Below, in pieces: positions 1 through 7,622 of a stretch of DNA of 64,000 nucleotides; the first letter of the stretch is position 1, and every line of letters begins with the position of its first letter. The translations under genes were made by a program, and so were the position numbers. The stretch lies in the NCBI GenBank assembly GCA_965232985.1, contig CBDDRC010000039.1, positions 73,658 to 137,657 on the forward strand, in the 5' to 3' direction. Source of the DNA: JADFDG01 sp965232985. GTDB lineage: Bacteria > Pseudomonadota > Gammaproteobacteria > Pseudomonadales > JADFDG01. The notes beneath the pieces were generated by a model. It had not been told where the DNA came from. It ran no database searches and saw only the letters and a program-made list of their open reading frames with translations.

Positions 1-642
1 ATGCGGGAGCATCGGCCCGCGCCGGTACCCGAGGCGATACAGATCGTGCGCCAAGTGGCCGGCGGGCTGCGCGCACTGCATCGTCGCGACATTCTGCATC
101 GCGATATTCGCCCGGCCAATGTGTTACTGGACGGCAACGGCCAGGCGACGCTGATCGATCTGGGCTGCTGCCGCGTTGCCGCACTGCACGGCAGCAACGG
201 TCTTGCCGACGATGGCCCTGGCGCTCGCGAGTATGCAGCACCCGAATACGGCAGCGTCTCGCCGGTTGGCGAGCGTGCTGACCAGTTTTCACTCGCCGCA
301 CTGTGCTATGAAATGCTTACCGGCCACCTGCCATTCGCCGGCAAACTCGCCGAGGCACACGCAACCGGCCGTTACCAAAAACTCGTTTACGAAAACGCCG
401 CACATCACAACCCTCTGGTGCCGCCGTGGCTGGACGCAGTATTGGCACGTGCACTGTCGCTGGACGCACAAAAACGCTTTGGGGATATTGCTGAATTTGC
501 TGACGCCCTTGCCGTACCGACGCACGCCATCTCTGCACATGTGCCCTTGATGGCCCGTAACCCGCTGCGTGCCTGGCAGACCATTGCTGCGCTGCTGGCC
601 CTGAGCCAATTGATCATGATTGGCGTGTTGCTGGCGAGGTGA
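1..642 (+). CDS. Serine/threonine protein kinase, C-terminal part (5' end outside window)
   Basis: The fragment carries the second half of a Hanks-type kinase domain. The catalytic loop HRDIRPANVLLD is near residue 33, followed by DLG where most kinases have DFG, then an APEYG segment and a DQFSLAALCYEMLTG helix. The loop has Arg where the usual HRDLKPxN has Lys. A hydrophobic stretch at the extreme C-terminus (about residues 193-212) looks like a membrane anchor. Homologues in pseudomonads are often fused to an N-terminal PP2C phosphatase and lie beside nitrate assimilation genes. That phosphatase part would be upstream of this window, so the fusion is inference. The gene converges on the nitrate transport operon. 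The stop codon (640-642) sits inside a strong hairpin. Confidence 0.85.
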   Translation: MREHRPAPVPEAIQIVRQVAGGLRALHRRDILHRDIRPANVLLDGNGQATLIDLGCCRVAALHGSNGLADDGPGAREYAAPEYGSVSPVGERADQFSLAALCYEMLTGHLPFAGKLAEAHATGRYQKLVYENAAHHNPLVPPWLDAVLARALSLDAQKRFGDIAEFADALAVPTHAISAHVPLMARNPLRAWQTIAALLALSQLIMIGVLLAR

Positions 643-695
643 TTCAATGAATCGCCTCGCCAGCATTACCCGGTGAAAATTTCCTCGGGTATTTT
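631..695 (+). terminator. Hairpin across kinase stop codon, then a T-tailed stem
   Basis: Positions 631-645 pair with 649-663 (CTGGCGAGG against CCTCGCCAG, GATTC against GAATC, one T-G pair) around an AAT loop. The arm includes the kinase TGA. A second stem, TACCCG at 667-672 with CGGGTA at 686-691, is followed directly by TTTT on the plus strand. Together they look like the transcription end between two convergent genes. The first hairpin has no T-run of its own. Confidence 0.6.
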
Positions 696-696
696 C

Positions 697-1932
697 TCAG
701 AACTTGGCTTCCGCCATCAGCCACGCCTTGGCGGTATCCTTCACCGCCACCACATCGCCCATGCTGTAATCGGCGTACTTGGCGGTCAGGGTGTAGCGCT
801 TGGCGAAGGTTCTGGCGATCTGCACGTTGATCTCGTCGCCGTAGTCGGCACCGTTACTGTCACCTTCATATTGGTGCGCGACCAGCGTGAAGCCATAGCC
901 GGCGAGCTTCACGGTGCCGCCCAGCCAGGTATCAATCAGGCCCACCGCCGGGGTAGCGAGAAATTTGTCGGCCCAGCCCTGGAACTTGTGCAGTGTTGCC
1001 AGCGGCGTTTGTACGGCGGCAACACCCCCATCGCTGCCGAGCAACTCATAGCCAAGCTGCACTTCCCAAGGCGCTTTGCCAAAACTGATTTCGGCAAGAC
1101 CATAGTTTGCATCGTAGGAAACCGGCTGATCGGCGTAATCAGACTGTTGCGCAAATTCCGCGGTGTAACCGAACTTGAATTCGCCGGCCGGCAGCTTGCC
1201 AGCAAGACTCAGGCCGACGGTTTTGCTCGACAAGGCAGCGGCGTTGTCGAAATCAAGCAGGTAAGCATAGGCAACAGCGGTCAACGGCTCGCCTCTTGCA
1301 TATTTGACATTGAGTAGATGGCTTTCGCCATCGAGCACCGGCGGCGGCGTACCGGCATCCGGCCCCCAGATACGCTGAACGCTATCGACGAAACCCCAGG
1401 TTGCCGTCAACCGGTCAATGCCCTTGAACTCCACCAGGGCTGCATCGAGCGTCTGCTCGTTCTGTCGCCAGCCCACGCTGCCGATAAAGCGCTGATTGTC
1501 GAGGTTCAGGCGCTGACGGCCGAGCGTGATGGCGGTGTTGGCCAGGCCCATGTACTTGAGCAATGCCTGATTGAGATCGGTTCCGTCCGGATCGACCACA
1601 ATCGGATAGGTTGTTTTGCCATTGCGGGTGTCGTTGTAACGGTCGTCACCTATGCGGCTGATGTTGTCCATTTCCACCATTGCCGACATCTGCATCCATT
1701 CGGATGTGGCGTAGCGCACGCGGGTACGCAGAGTGCTGGCGTTCGCCTCACTCGCCATGCCGTCCTGATCGACGTTTTCGAAACGGTAGCGCAACTCAAT
1801 GGCGGATTTACCCTTGGCAATGGCATCGCCCAGCGCATCGGCATGCGCGGCAGTGGTGAATACCGTGGTGGCTACGGCCAGAGCAAGAACAGCCGGGTAC
1901 ATCAGAGGACGGCAAGCAGCAGTGCAAGTCAT
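697..1932 (-). CDS. Outer-membrane porin of the nitrate locus (alginate-export-like)
   Basis: This is a 411-residue protein with a signal peptide (hydrophobic core about residues 12-25, cleavage probably after AAHA). The rest is rich in alternating aromatic and polar residues, as in a beta-barrel, and it ends in a terminal Phe (AEAKF), the usual outer-membrane insertion signal. A GGAG lies 7 bases before the ATG. It is the last gene of the nasT-nrtA-nrtB-nrtD run, 59 bases after nrtD, so it probably lets nitrate or nitrite through the outer membrane. The overall look matches the alginate-export/porin family often found with nitrate ABC transporters. Substrate is inferred from context only. 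Confidence 0.7.
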   Translation of the reverse strand: MTCTAACRPLMYPAVLALAVATTVFTTAAHADALGDAIAKGKSAIELRYRFENVDQDGMASEANASTLRTRVRYATSEWMQMSAMVEMDNISRIGDDRYNDTRNGKTTYPIVVDPDGTDLNQALLKYMGLANTAITLGRQRLNLDNQRFIGSVGWRQNEQTLDAALVEFKGIDRLTATWGFVDSVQRIWGPDAGTPPPVLDGESHLLNVKYARGEPLTAVAYAYLLDFDNAAALSSKTVGLSLAGKLPAGEFKFGYTAEFAQQSDYADQPVSYDANYGLAEISFGKAPWEVQLGYELLGSDGGVAAVQTPLATLHKFQGWADKFLATPAVGLIDTWLGGTVKLAGYGFTLVAHQYEGDSNGADYGDEINVQIARTFAKRYTLTAKYADYSMGDVVAVKDTAKAWLMAEAKF

Positions 1933-1991
1933 AAAAGTACTCCAAAGTGGGAATAATATTCAGCAGGATTTTTCACAACACACTTTTTAGA

Positions 1992-2783
1992 TTACGCGGC
2001 AGGTCGCTGGTGTCGCTTGTAGAGAAACTCAAGAACCCGCGCACGAATGGCGTGGTAGTTCGCATCATTGGCCAACGCCAGACGATCGCGCGGCCGAGGC
2101 AAGGCAACATCGACAATTTCGCCAATGGTCGCACCCGGACCGTTGGTCATCATCACCACCCGATCGGCCAGTAATACCGCCTCGTCCACATCATGGGTGA
2201 CCATGATCACGGTACTGCCGGTACGGGCAACGATTCGCATCAATTCATCCTGAAGATGCGCACGCGTCAGCGCATCCAGCGCACCGAAAGGCTCATCCAT
2301 CAGCAGCACCTGCGGCTCCATCGCCAGAGCCCTGGCGATCCCGACGCGTTGCTTCATGCCGCCGGAAATTTCGTGCGGCTGCTGGTGCATGGCGTGAGTA
2401 AGGCCAACCAGTTCCAGCGCCGCCTCGGTACGCGCCTTCATTGCTGCCTTGTTTTCCCGGGCGGCAAACACTTTCTCCACGGCAAGATGCACATTCTGAT
2501 AACAGGTCAACCACGGCAACAGCGAGTGGTTCTGAAACACCACGGCACGCTCCGGCCCCGGCCCGGCAATCTCCCGGTTGTTGCACAACAGCACGCCGCG
2601 CGTGGGTTGCAGCAGACCAGCCACCAGATTGAGCAGCGTGCTCTTGCCGCAACCGGAGTGACCGATCAGCGTGACAAACTCGCCCGTTGCCACCTGCAGA
2701 TGGATGTCGCGCAGGGCGAGCAGGCGCTTGCCGCGGCCGCTGAACTCGATGCTGACATCTTCGACGCTCACGAAACGATTCAT
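1992..2783 (-). CDS. nrtD: Nitrate/nitrite ABC transporter ATP-binding protein
   Basis: The 263-residue ATPase energises uptake through NrtB. Visible motifs are Walker A GHSGCGKST near residue 42, Q-loop VFQNHSLLPW, the signature ISGGMKQRVGIARAL, Walker B VLLMDEPFGALDA and the switch His in VTHDVDEA. The length fits a single NrtD/SsuB/TauB-type ATPase, without the NrtA-like C-terminal domain of NrtC. It follows nrtB by 18 bases. Assignment to nitrate rather than sulfonate or taurine rests on the NrtA-like binding protein and the neighbouring NasT regulator. Confidence 0.88.
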   Translation of the reverse strand: MNRFVSVEDVSIEFSGRGKRLLALRDIHLQVATGEFVTLIGHSGCGKSTLLNLVAGLLQPTRGVLLCNNREIAGPGPERAVVFQNHSLLPWLTCYQNVHLAVEKVFAARENKAAMKARTEAALELVGLTHAMHQQPHEISGGMKQRVGIARALAMEPQVLLMDEPFGALDALTRAHLQDELMRIVARTGSTVIMVTHDVDEAVLLADRVVMMTNGPGATIGEIVDVALPRPRDRLALANDANYHAIRARVLEFLYKRHQRPAA

Positions 2784-2801
2784 GTCGGCAGCCTCTTTTG
2801 C

Positions 2802-3659
2802 TTACTCGTAGGTGAAGCGTTTCGCGATCAGCATGATCGCCTGCTCAAGCAGCAGACCCACTATGCCGACCAAAAAAATGGCGATGATGATGTGTTCGAC
2901 GTTGAGGTTGTTCCACTCGTCCCATACCCAGAAGCCGATGCCAGTGCCGCCGGTAAGCATTTCTGCAGCGACGATTACCAGCCAGGCCACACCGAGACCC
3001 AAACGAATACCGGTGAGCACATAAGGCAGCGTCGCTGGCAGCAGAATTCGCGTCATGATGCGAAATTCGGATAATTGCAACACGCGCGCCACGTTGAGGT
3101 AGTCCTGCGGCACGCGCGTTACCCCCACTGCCGTGTTGATGATCACCGGCCAGATCGAGGAGATAAAAATTACCCAGATGGCTGCCGGTTCTGCCTTCTG
3201 GAACACCAGCAGACCGATTGGCAGCCAGGCGAGTGGCGATACCGGACGCAGCAGCGAAATGATTGGCGCGGCCATCGCATTGAGCACCGCAAAACGACCG
3301 AGGATAAAACCCAGCGGAATACCGATCATGCAGGCCACACCGAAGCCGATACCAACCCGCTGCAGTGAACTGAGCAGATTCCAGCCAACGCCCTGGTCAT
3401 TCGGGCCATTGTTGTAGAACGGGTGCTCAAAAAGGAGAACAGCCGCGTCCCAGGTTTTTCCGGGGCCAGGCAACTGTTCGTTGTGCTGGCTGAGAATTTC
3501 CCAGCCGAGCGCAAACAGCGCGAGCCCGACAATACCGGGAAGAATATTGAACACGATATAGCGGGTGATCTCAGCCGATATATTCCTCATGCGCTTCCAG
3601 CGCACCGCGCGCAGTGTTCGCGCATCAATCAATTTTTCCGAAGGCATGGCAGCCGTCAT
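2802..3659 (-). CDS. nrtB: Nitrate/nitrite ABC transporter permease
   Basis: A 285-residue inner-membrane permease with about six hydrophobic segments and the BPD-transport EAA-like loop around ARVLQLSEFRIMTRILLPATLP. The start is placed at the ATG at 3657-3659 because AGGAGA sits 5 bases upstream; in-frame ATGs further upstream lack such a site. The N-terminal 40 residues are charged and cytoplasmic, as in NrtB. It lies between the binding protein gene (44 bases upstream) and the ATPase, completing an NrtABD importer. Confidence 0.87.
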   Translation of the reverse strand: MTAAMPSEKLIDARTLRAVRWKRMRNISAEITRYIVFNILPGIVGLALFALGWEILSQHNEQLPGPGKTWDAAVLLFEHPFYNNGPNDQGVGWNLLSSLQRVGIGFGVACMIGIPLGFILGRFAVLNAMAAPIISLLRPVSPLAWLPIGLLVFQKAEPAAIWVIFISSIWPVIINTAVGVTRVPQDYLNVARVLQLSEFRIMTRILLPATLPYVLTGIRLGLGVAWLVIVAAEMLTGGTGIGFWVWDEWNNLNVEHIIIAIFLVGIVGLLLEQAIMLIAKRFTYE

Positions 3660-3703
3660 GGTGTTCTCCTGTTCATGGAAAGCCATTAATAGTCGCCACA
3701 ATT

Positions 3704-5014
3704 TCAGGCCTTGATCTTGAAGGATGCCGCATAGGCTTTCGGATCCTTGCCATCCCAGACCACGCCGTCGATGAGCTTGCTGCTGCGCATCGGGCTCGCC
3801 GGCACCGGCACCTTCAGTTGCGTTGCCGCGTCGGTGTAGACATCAATGCGGTTGATCTTCTTCGCGACCGCAAGGTAATCGGGTTCGGCGGTAAGCAGGC
3901 CCCAGCGCTTGTGCTGGGTAATGAACCACATGCCATCCGACAGATACGGGTAGTTCACCTTGCCGTCGTCGAAGAACTTCATGTAGTTCGGGTCTTTCCA
4001 CTTGCGACCAATGCCGTTGTCGTAGTCGCCGAGGAAGCGACCGAGGATGACGTCTTCCGGCGCATTCACGTACGCCTTGCCGGCAATCAGCTTCGCGACC
4101 GTCGTCCGGTTTTTCACTTCATCGATGTAGCGCGACGCGTCGAGCAGGGCCATGACCATGGCCCTGGCCGTATTCGGGTACTTCTGGACAAATTCCGCGG
4201 TACAACCGAGCACTTTTTCCGGGTGATCAACCCATATGTCCTGGCTGGTCGCCACCGTGAAGGCAACGTTGTCATAGATGGCCCGGGCGCCCCACGGCTC
4301 GCCGACACAGAAGCCGTCCATGTTGCCCACCCTGCTGTTCGCAACCATTTGCGGTGGCGGCACGACGATGGTCTTGACGTCACGAAACGGATCGACGCCG
4401 TTGGCGGCCAGCCAGTAGTACAACCACATCGCGTGGGTGCCGGTCGGGAAGGTCTGCGCGAAGGTGTATTCACGCGGGTTGGCGAGAATCTCCTTCTTGA
4501 GTGTCGGGCCATCCTTGACGCCCTTCTCGCGCAACTGGTTGGACAACGAAATCGACTGCCCGTTGCGGTTGATGCTCATCAGCACCGCCATGTCCTTCTG
4601 CTGGCCGCCGATGCCGAGGTGCACGCCGTAAACCAGGCCGTAGAGCACATGCGCGGCATGCAGCTCGCCGTTCATGAGCTTGTCGCGCACACCGGCCCAA
4701 GAGGCCTCTTTGCTGGGCGTGATCTTGATGCCGTACTTCTGGTCGAAACCCATCTGCGAAGCCACCACCACCGACGCACAATCGGTCAGCGGGATAAAAC
4801 CAACCGTAAGCTCGGTGAGCTCCGGCTTGTCGCTGCCGGCAGCCCAAGCCTTCGCGGACAGCGCCGGCATGCCACCCAACACTGACAGGGTGCCGGCACC
4901 GGCCACCGTCGCCATGGCGCCGCGCAGGAAGTCGCGACGACCCGTATTGGCAGGCACAACGCTGCTGGCCGACTCAGCACGGACGGTGGAAAAAATCTTG
5001 TTGATCTCACTCAT
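3704..5014 (-). CDS. nrtA: Nitrate-binding protein of the ABC transporter, Tat-exported
   Basis: This is a 436-residue periplasmic binding protein. The N-terminus carries a twin-arginine signal (NTGRRDFLRGAMATVAGAGTLS), so it is exported folded. The mature part begins LTVGFIPLTDCASVVVASQMGF, the typical start of the NrtA/SsuA fold, and contains GVHLGIGGQQKDMAVLMSIN and CVGEPWGARAI, as seen in nitrate-binding NrtA proteins. The ATG at 5012-5014 was chosen over an upstream in-frame ATG because GAGGTG precedes it and because it places the RR motif about 27 residues in. Transcription appears to start about 165 bases upstream at a sigma-54 promoter and to pass a leader terminator. Confidence 0.9.
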   Translation of the reverse strand: MSEINKIFSTVRAESASSVVPANTGRRDFLRGAMATVAGAGTLSVLGGMPALSAKAWAAGSDKPELTELTVGFIPLTDCASVVVASQMGFDQKYGIKITPSKEASWAGVRDKLMNGELHAAHVLYGLVYGVHLGIGGQQKDMAVLMSINRNGQSISLSNQLREKGVKDGPTLKKEILANPREYTFAQTFPTGTHAMWLYYWLAANGVDPFRDVKTIVVPPPQMVANSRVGNMDGFCVGEPWGARAIYDNVAFTVATSQDIWVDHPEKVLGCTAEFVQKYPNTARAMVMALLDASRYIDEVKNRTTVAKLIAGKAYVNAPEDVILGRFLGDYDNGIGRKWKDPNYMKFFDDGKVNYPYLSDGMWFITQHKRWGLLTAEPDYLAVAKKINRIDVYTDAATQLKVPVPASPMRSSKLIDGVVWDGKDPKAYAASFKIKA

Positions 5015-5051
5015 GCAACACCTCACTGGATAACTGCCCTGAAAAGCACCC

Positions 5052-5085
5052 AAAAAAAAAGCGCCGCCGGTTACCCGGCAGACGC
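5052..5085 (-). terminator. Leader terminator in front of nrtA (attenuator)
   Basis: Read on the minus strand, a GC-rich stem forms between 5075-5085 and 5061-5070 around a GTAA loop (core GCCGG against CCGGC, one bulged T, about 10 pairs). It is followed at once by nine T residues at 5052-5060. It lies 38 bases before the nrtA start and its 5' arm overlaps the hexaloop hairpin at 5079-5094. Only one of the two structures can form at a time, which is the arrangement expected for NasT/NasR-type antitermination. Confidence 0.85.
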
Positions 5086-5094
5086 CTGTGTCTG
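5079..5094 (-). promoter_or_regulatory. ANTAR-target hairpin P2 of the nrtA leader
   Basis: On the minus strand CAGAC pairs with GTCTG around the six-base loop ACAGGC. Loop position 1 is A and position 4 is G, the two bases known to define RNA hairpins bound by ANTAR proteins. The 3' arm is part of the terminator stem, so binding by NasT here would block termination. Confidence 0.75.
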
Positions 5095-5126
5095 GTCTTG
5101 TTTCGATAAGCAGTGCAAAGAAGCTA

Positions 5127-5150
5127 CCCACACCCCTCATTGGGCTCCGG
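5127..5150 (-). promoter_or_regulatory. Candidate ANTAR-target hairpin P1 of the nrtA leader
   Basis: On the minus strand CCC (5142-5144) pairs with GGG (5133-5135) around the hexaloop AATGAG, which again has A at 1 and G at 4. The stem can extend outward with G-T pairs and two mismatches to CC/GG at the ends. Further leader structure includes the small hairpin CCGGT/ACCGG just upstream and a possible long-range pairing of AGCAGTG (5170-5176) with CACTGCT (5109-5115). The weak stem makes this less certain than P2. Confidence 0.5.
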
Positions 5151-5190
5151 TTATACCGGCGCGGGCCACCACTGCTCGTTGCCGGAAGCT

Positions 5191-5207
5191 AAGCAAGCCC
5201 CATGCCA
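5191..5207 (-). promoter_or_regulatory. Sigma-54 promoter of the nrtA operon
   Basis: Minus strand TGGCAT-GGGGC-TTGCT matches the -24/-12 consensus TGGCAC-N5-TTGCA, with GG and GC separated by exactly ten bases. The predicted start is near 5180, giving a leader of about 165 bases. Use of sigma-54 implies an NtrC-type activator and nitrogen-limitation control. Confidence 0.82.
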
Positions 5208-5285
5208 GCTTCCTGGTATTTCTAATCAGCCTTTACATATCAACACGTTAGATGGCCAGCTTGCGGCCGACGCCGAGCCGGGCAG

Positions 5286-5333
5286 CGCCCCAGCCTCGTG
5301 CGCGTAGCGGCCCTCCTGCACCAGCATCTGGCA
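5286..5333. promoter_or_regulatory. Pair of NtrC-like enhancer boxes upstream of the sigma-54 promoter
   Basis: Two dyads resemble TGCACY-N5-GGTGCA. The one at 5317-5333 reads TGCACC-N5-CTGGCA (9 of 12 bases, one half perfect). The one at 5286-5302 reads CGCCCC-N5-CGTGCG (8 of 12). Their centres are 31 bases apart (three helical turns) and about 145 and 114 bases upstream of the predicted start, matching the -140/-108 spacing known for glnA. Both lie between the nasT stop and the promoter. Binding is inferred. Confidence 0.5.
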
Positions 5334-5349
5334 GCGTCGCTCACCGTAC

Positions 5350-5925
5350 TCAGGCGTTCTGTGCGGCAACACGAATGATTTCCTTCGCCAGCTCGCCAAG
5401 CTTCACACCGCGCGCCATAGCCGCTTTGCGCATGGCGTGATACGCGGCGTTTTCATCGAGTTTTTCGTGCTGCATGACCAACGCCTTGGCACGCTCGATC
5501 AACTTGCGCTCGGCCAGACGCTGCTCGATTTCATCGAGCTTGTCGCGCATGCGCTGATCCACGCGAAAACGGGTGATCGCAACCTGCAGAATCGCATTGA
5601 TGCGTTCGGCAGCGATGCCATCGACGATATAGGCGGAAACACCGGCGGAAAGCGCCGCTTCGATTGCGGTATCGCTGCCATCGGTGGTGAACATCACGAT
5701 GGGCCGCGGCTCATCGCGCGTGGTGACACAAACCTGCTCGAGTACATCACGACTGGGCGAATTGACATCCATCAGTACGACATCCGGCGCGAGACGCTGC
5801 ACCGCATCCGCAAGCGCCCAGGGACTGGTGATTTCGCCGACGATTTCGCAACCGGCAATGAGCACGGCGTCCCGCAGCGTATTGGCCGTGGCTGTGCCGT
5901 CGTCAAACAGGACGACCTTGAGCAT
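5350..5925 (-). CDS. nasT: NasT-type ANTAR antitermination regulator
   Basis: The 191-residue protein has an N-terminal receiver-like domain (LKVVLFDDGTATANTL, then VVLMDVNSP with the acceptor-type Asp near residue 55) and a C-terminal ANTAR RNA-binding domain (ERAKALVMQHEKLDENAAYH to IIRVAAQNA). NasT-family proteins bind hexaloop hairpins in nitrate-assimilation leaders and prevent termination. The matching leader lies directly downstream, before nrtA. The start at 5925 gives MLKVVLF, as in NasT homologues, although no strong ribosome-binding site is visible; an in-frame upstream ATG exists at 5994. Its usual partner NasS, a cytoplasmic nitrate sensor, is not next to it. Confidence 0.88.
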   Translation of the reverse strand: MLKVVLFDDGTATANTLRDAVLIAGCEIVGEITSPWALADAVQRLAPDVVLMDVNSPSRDVLEQVCVTTRDEPRPIVMFTTDGSDTAIEAALSAGVSAYIVDGIAAERINAILQVAITRFRVDQRMRDKLDEIEQRLAERKLIERAKALVMQHEKLDENAAYHAMRKAAMARGVKLGELAKEIIRVAAQNA

Positions 5926-6093
5926 GGGTGTTTGTACTGCATCCGGAATTCGGGGTAAGTCAGTCACTGTCTTGCAATAGCCGTACCAACGCAATGCCCT
6001 CGCTGCAGCAAATAGAGAAGCGCCTCACTCGATCGCCGTTCATGGCCGGGTTCGTGTCGTGACCCATCAACCCGGCTGATACAATCGCCGGCT

Positions 6094-7233
6094 ATGACCG
6101 AGCCAAATCACCCTACGATTGTCCTTGCCTGCGAACTCATGCGCCGGCCTTCCGTAACCCCCGACGACGCCGGCTGCCAGCAAGCGCTGGCCGCGCGGCT
6201 CGCGCCGCTCGGCTTCGTTGCCGAGCACCTGCGCTTTGCCGATGTCGACAACCTCTGGCTGAAACGCGGCACCGGCAAACCGCTTTTCGTGTTCGCCGGC
6301 CACACCGATGTCGTCCCGACCGGGCCGCGCGAGCAGTGGTCGCTGGATCCGTTCGCGCCAGAGATTCGCAACAGCATGCTTTATGGCCGCGGCGCCGCCG
6401 ACATGAAGGGCTCGATCGCAGCGATGGTCGTGGCCGTCGAGCGTTTCATTGCAAAACACCCGGATCCGAAAGGTGCCATCGCCTTCCTGCTGACATCCGA
6501 CGAGGAAGGCCCATCCATCAACGGCACGGTGAAAGTTGTCGAGACGCTGGCAGCGCGCGGTGAGAAAATCGACTGGTGCGTGGTCGGCGAACCCAGCGCA
6601 ACGAAAATGACCGGCGACGTGATCAAGAACGGCCGCCGCGGTTCACTCGGCGCCGTGCTGACGGTAAAAGGCGTGCAGGGCCATGTCGCCTACCCGCAAC
6701 TTGCCAAAAACCCCATCCACATCGCCTTGCCGGCGCTCGCCGAGCTGGCCGCACAGCACTGGGACAACGGCAACGAATTTTTCCCGGCAACTTCCTTCCA
6801 GATATCAAACATCAACAGCGGCACGGGCGCTTCCAATGTCATTCCGGGCGAGTGCAGCGTGGTGTTCAATTTCCGCTTCAGCACCGAGCAGGCACCGGAA
6901 AGCCTCATGCAAAAAGCCGAAGCCGTATTGAAGAAGTACGGACTCGACTACAGTATCAAGTGGAAACTCACGGGCAATCCTTTTTTGACCGGGCACGGCG
7001 ATCTGATCGCCGCCACCCGGCGGGCGATTCGTACAGTGTGCGGCATTGAGCCGAAGCTTTCGACCGACGGCGGCACATCCGACGGCCGCTTCATTGCCCC
7101 CACTGGCGCACAGGTGGTGGAAATCGGCCCGCCGAACGCCACCATCCACAAGATTGATGAACAGGTCGGCGTTGCCGATCTCATCGTGCTTACCGATGTC
7201 TATGAGCGCCTGCTGGCGGAGTTGTTGGCATGA
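6094..7233 (+). CDS. dapE: Succinyl-diaminopimelate desuccinylase
   Basis: This 379-residue M20-family metallohydrolase removes succinate from N-succinyl-LL-diaminopimelate in lysine and peptidoglycan-precursor synthesis. The zinc and catalytic motifs are in order: FAGHTDVVPTGP near residue 70, YGRGAADMKGS near 100, TSDEEGPSINGT near 135, GEPSA, and the C-terminal GPPNATIHKIDE. Length matches DapE. It is divergent from nasT, with 168 bases between the starts. Its TGA overlaps the next ATG (ATGA), so the downstream gene is probably translationally coupled. Confidence 0.95.
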   Translation: MTEPNHPTIVLACELMRRPSVTPDDAGCQQALAARLAPLGFVAEHLRFADVDNLWLKRGTGKPLFVFAGHTDVVPTGPREQWSLDPFAPEIRNSMLYGRGAADMKGSIAAMVVAVERFIAKHPDPKGAIAFLLTSDEEGPSINGTVKVVETLAARGEKIDWCVVGEPSATKMTGDVIKNGRRGSLGAVLTVKGVQGHVAYPQLAKNPIHIALPALAELAAQHWDNGNEFFPATSFQISNINSGTGASNVIPGECSVVFNFRFSTEQAPESLMQKAEAVLKKYGLDYSIKWKLTGNPFLTGHGDLIAATRRAIRTVCGIEPKLSTDGGTSDGRFIAPTGAQVVEIGPPNATIHKIDEQVGVADLIVLTDVYERLLAELLA

Positions 7234-7622
7234 ACACAAACAACCAGCCGGATATCGAAATCTATGTAAAGGACACCACCGCCGATGAATTGCGCAGCTG
7301 GCTGCAGAAACGTCTGGGCGCGCTCGTGGTTGAACCGGTGCGCGGCACGGTGACGCAATTGCGTGCCGAACGCGACGGCCTCGTCATTCCGATACGAATA
7401 ATGACCGCCGTCGTGGGCAAGGCATGGAGCTGCGTCTGGTTCGATTCACCGGATACGCCCTGGGCTGACGATCTGGCCTGCGGTCGCGACTGCTTCGCCG
7501 TGCTCGGCAAGGAAGTGCGCTGCAGCGCCGGCAACTTCGATGAAACACGCGGCGACGATCCGGACGCATTCATCCGCATCAACGCCGAGGGCGAACAAGC
7601 CATTTCCTGGAAAACCGGATGA
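7230..7622 (+). CDS. Uncharacterised protein coupled between dapE and selD
   Basis: The gene encodes 130 residues that I do not recognise as a named family. It starts within the ATGA overlap with dapE and ends in an ATGA overlap with selD, so all three are probably translated together. The sequence is mixed alpha/beta in character, with no signal peptide or membrane segment. It has a central VIPIRIMTAVVGKAWSCVWF stretch and two cysteines close together (DLACGRDCFAV) plus a third in EVRCSAG. A small cytosolic protein is likely. No function is proposed. Codon use looks like that of its neighbours. Confidence 0.75.
   Translation: MNTNNQPDIEIYVKDTTADELRSWLQKRLGALVVEPVRGTVTQLRAERDGLVIPIRIMTAVVGKAWSCVWFDSPDTPWADDLACGRDCFAVLGKEVRCSAGNFDETRGDDPDAFIRINAEGEQAISWKTG

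Noticed and set aside
2193..4885. Several plus-strand open frames opposite nrtD, nrtB and nrtA
   Set aside because: All are complements of transporter genes with clear motifs.
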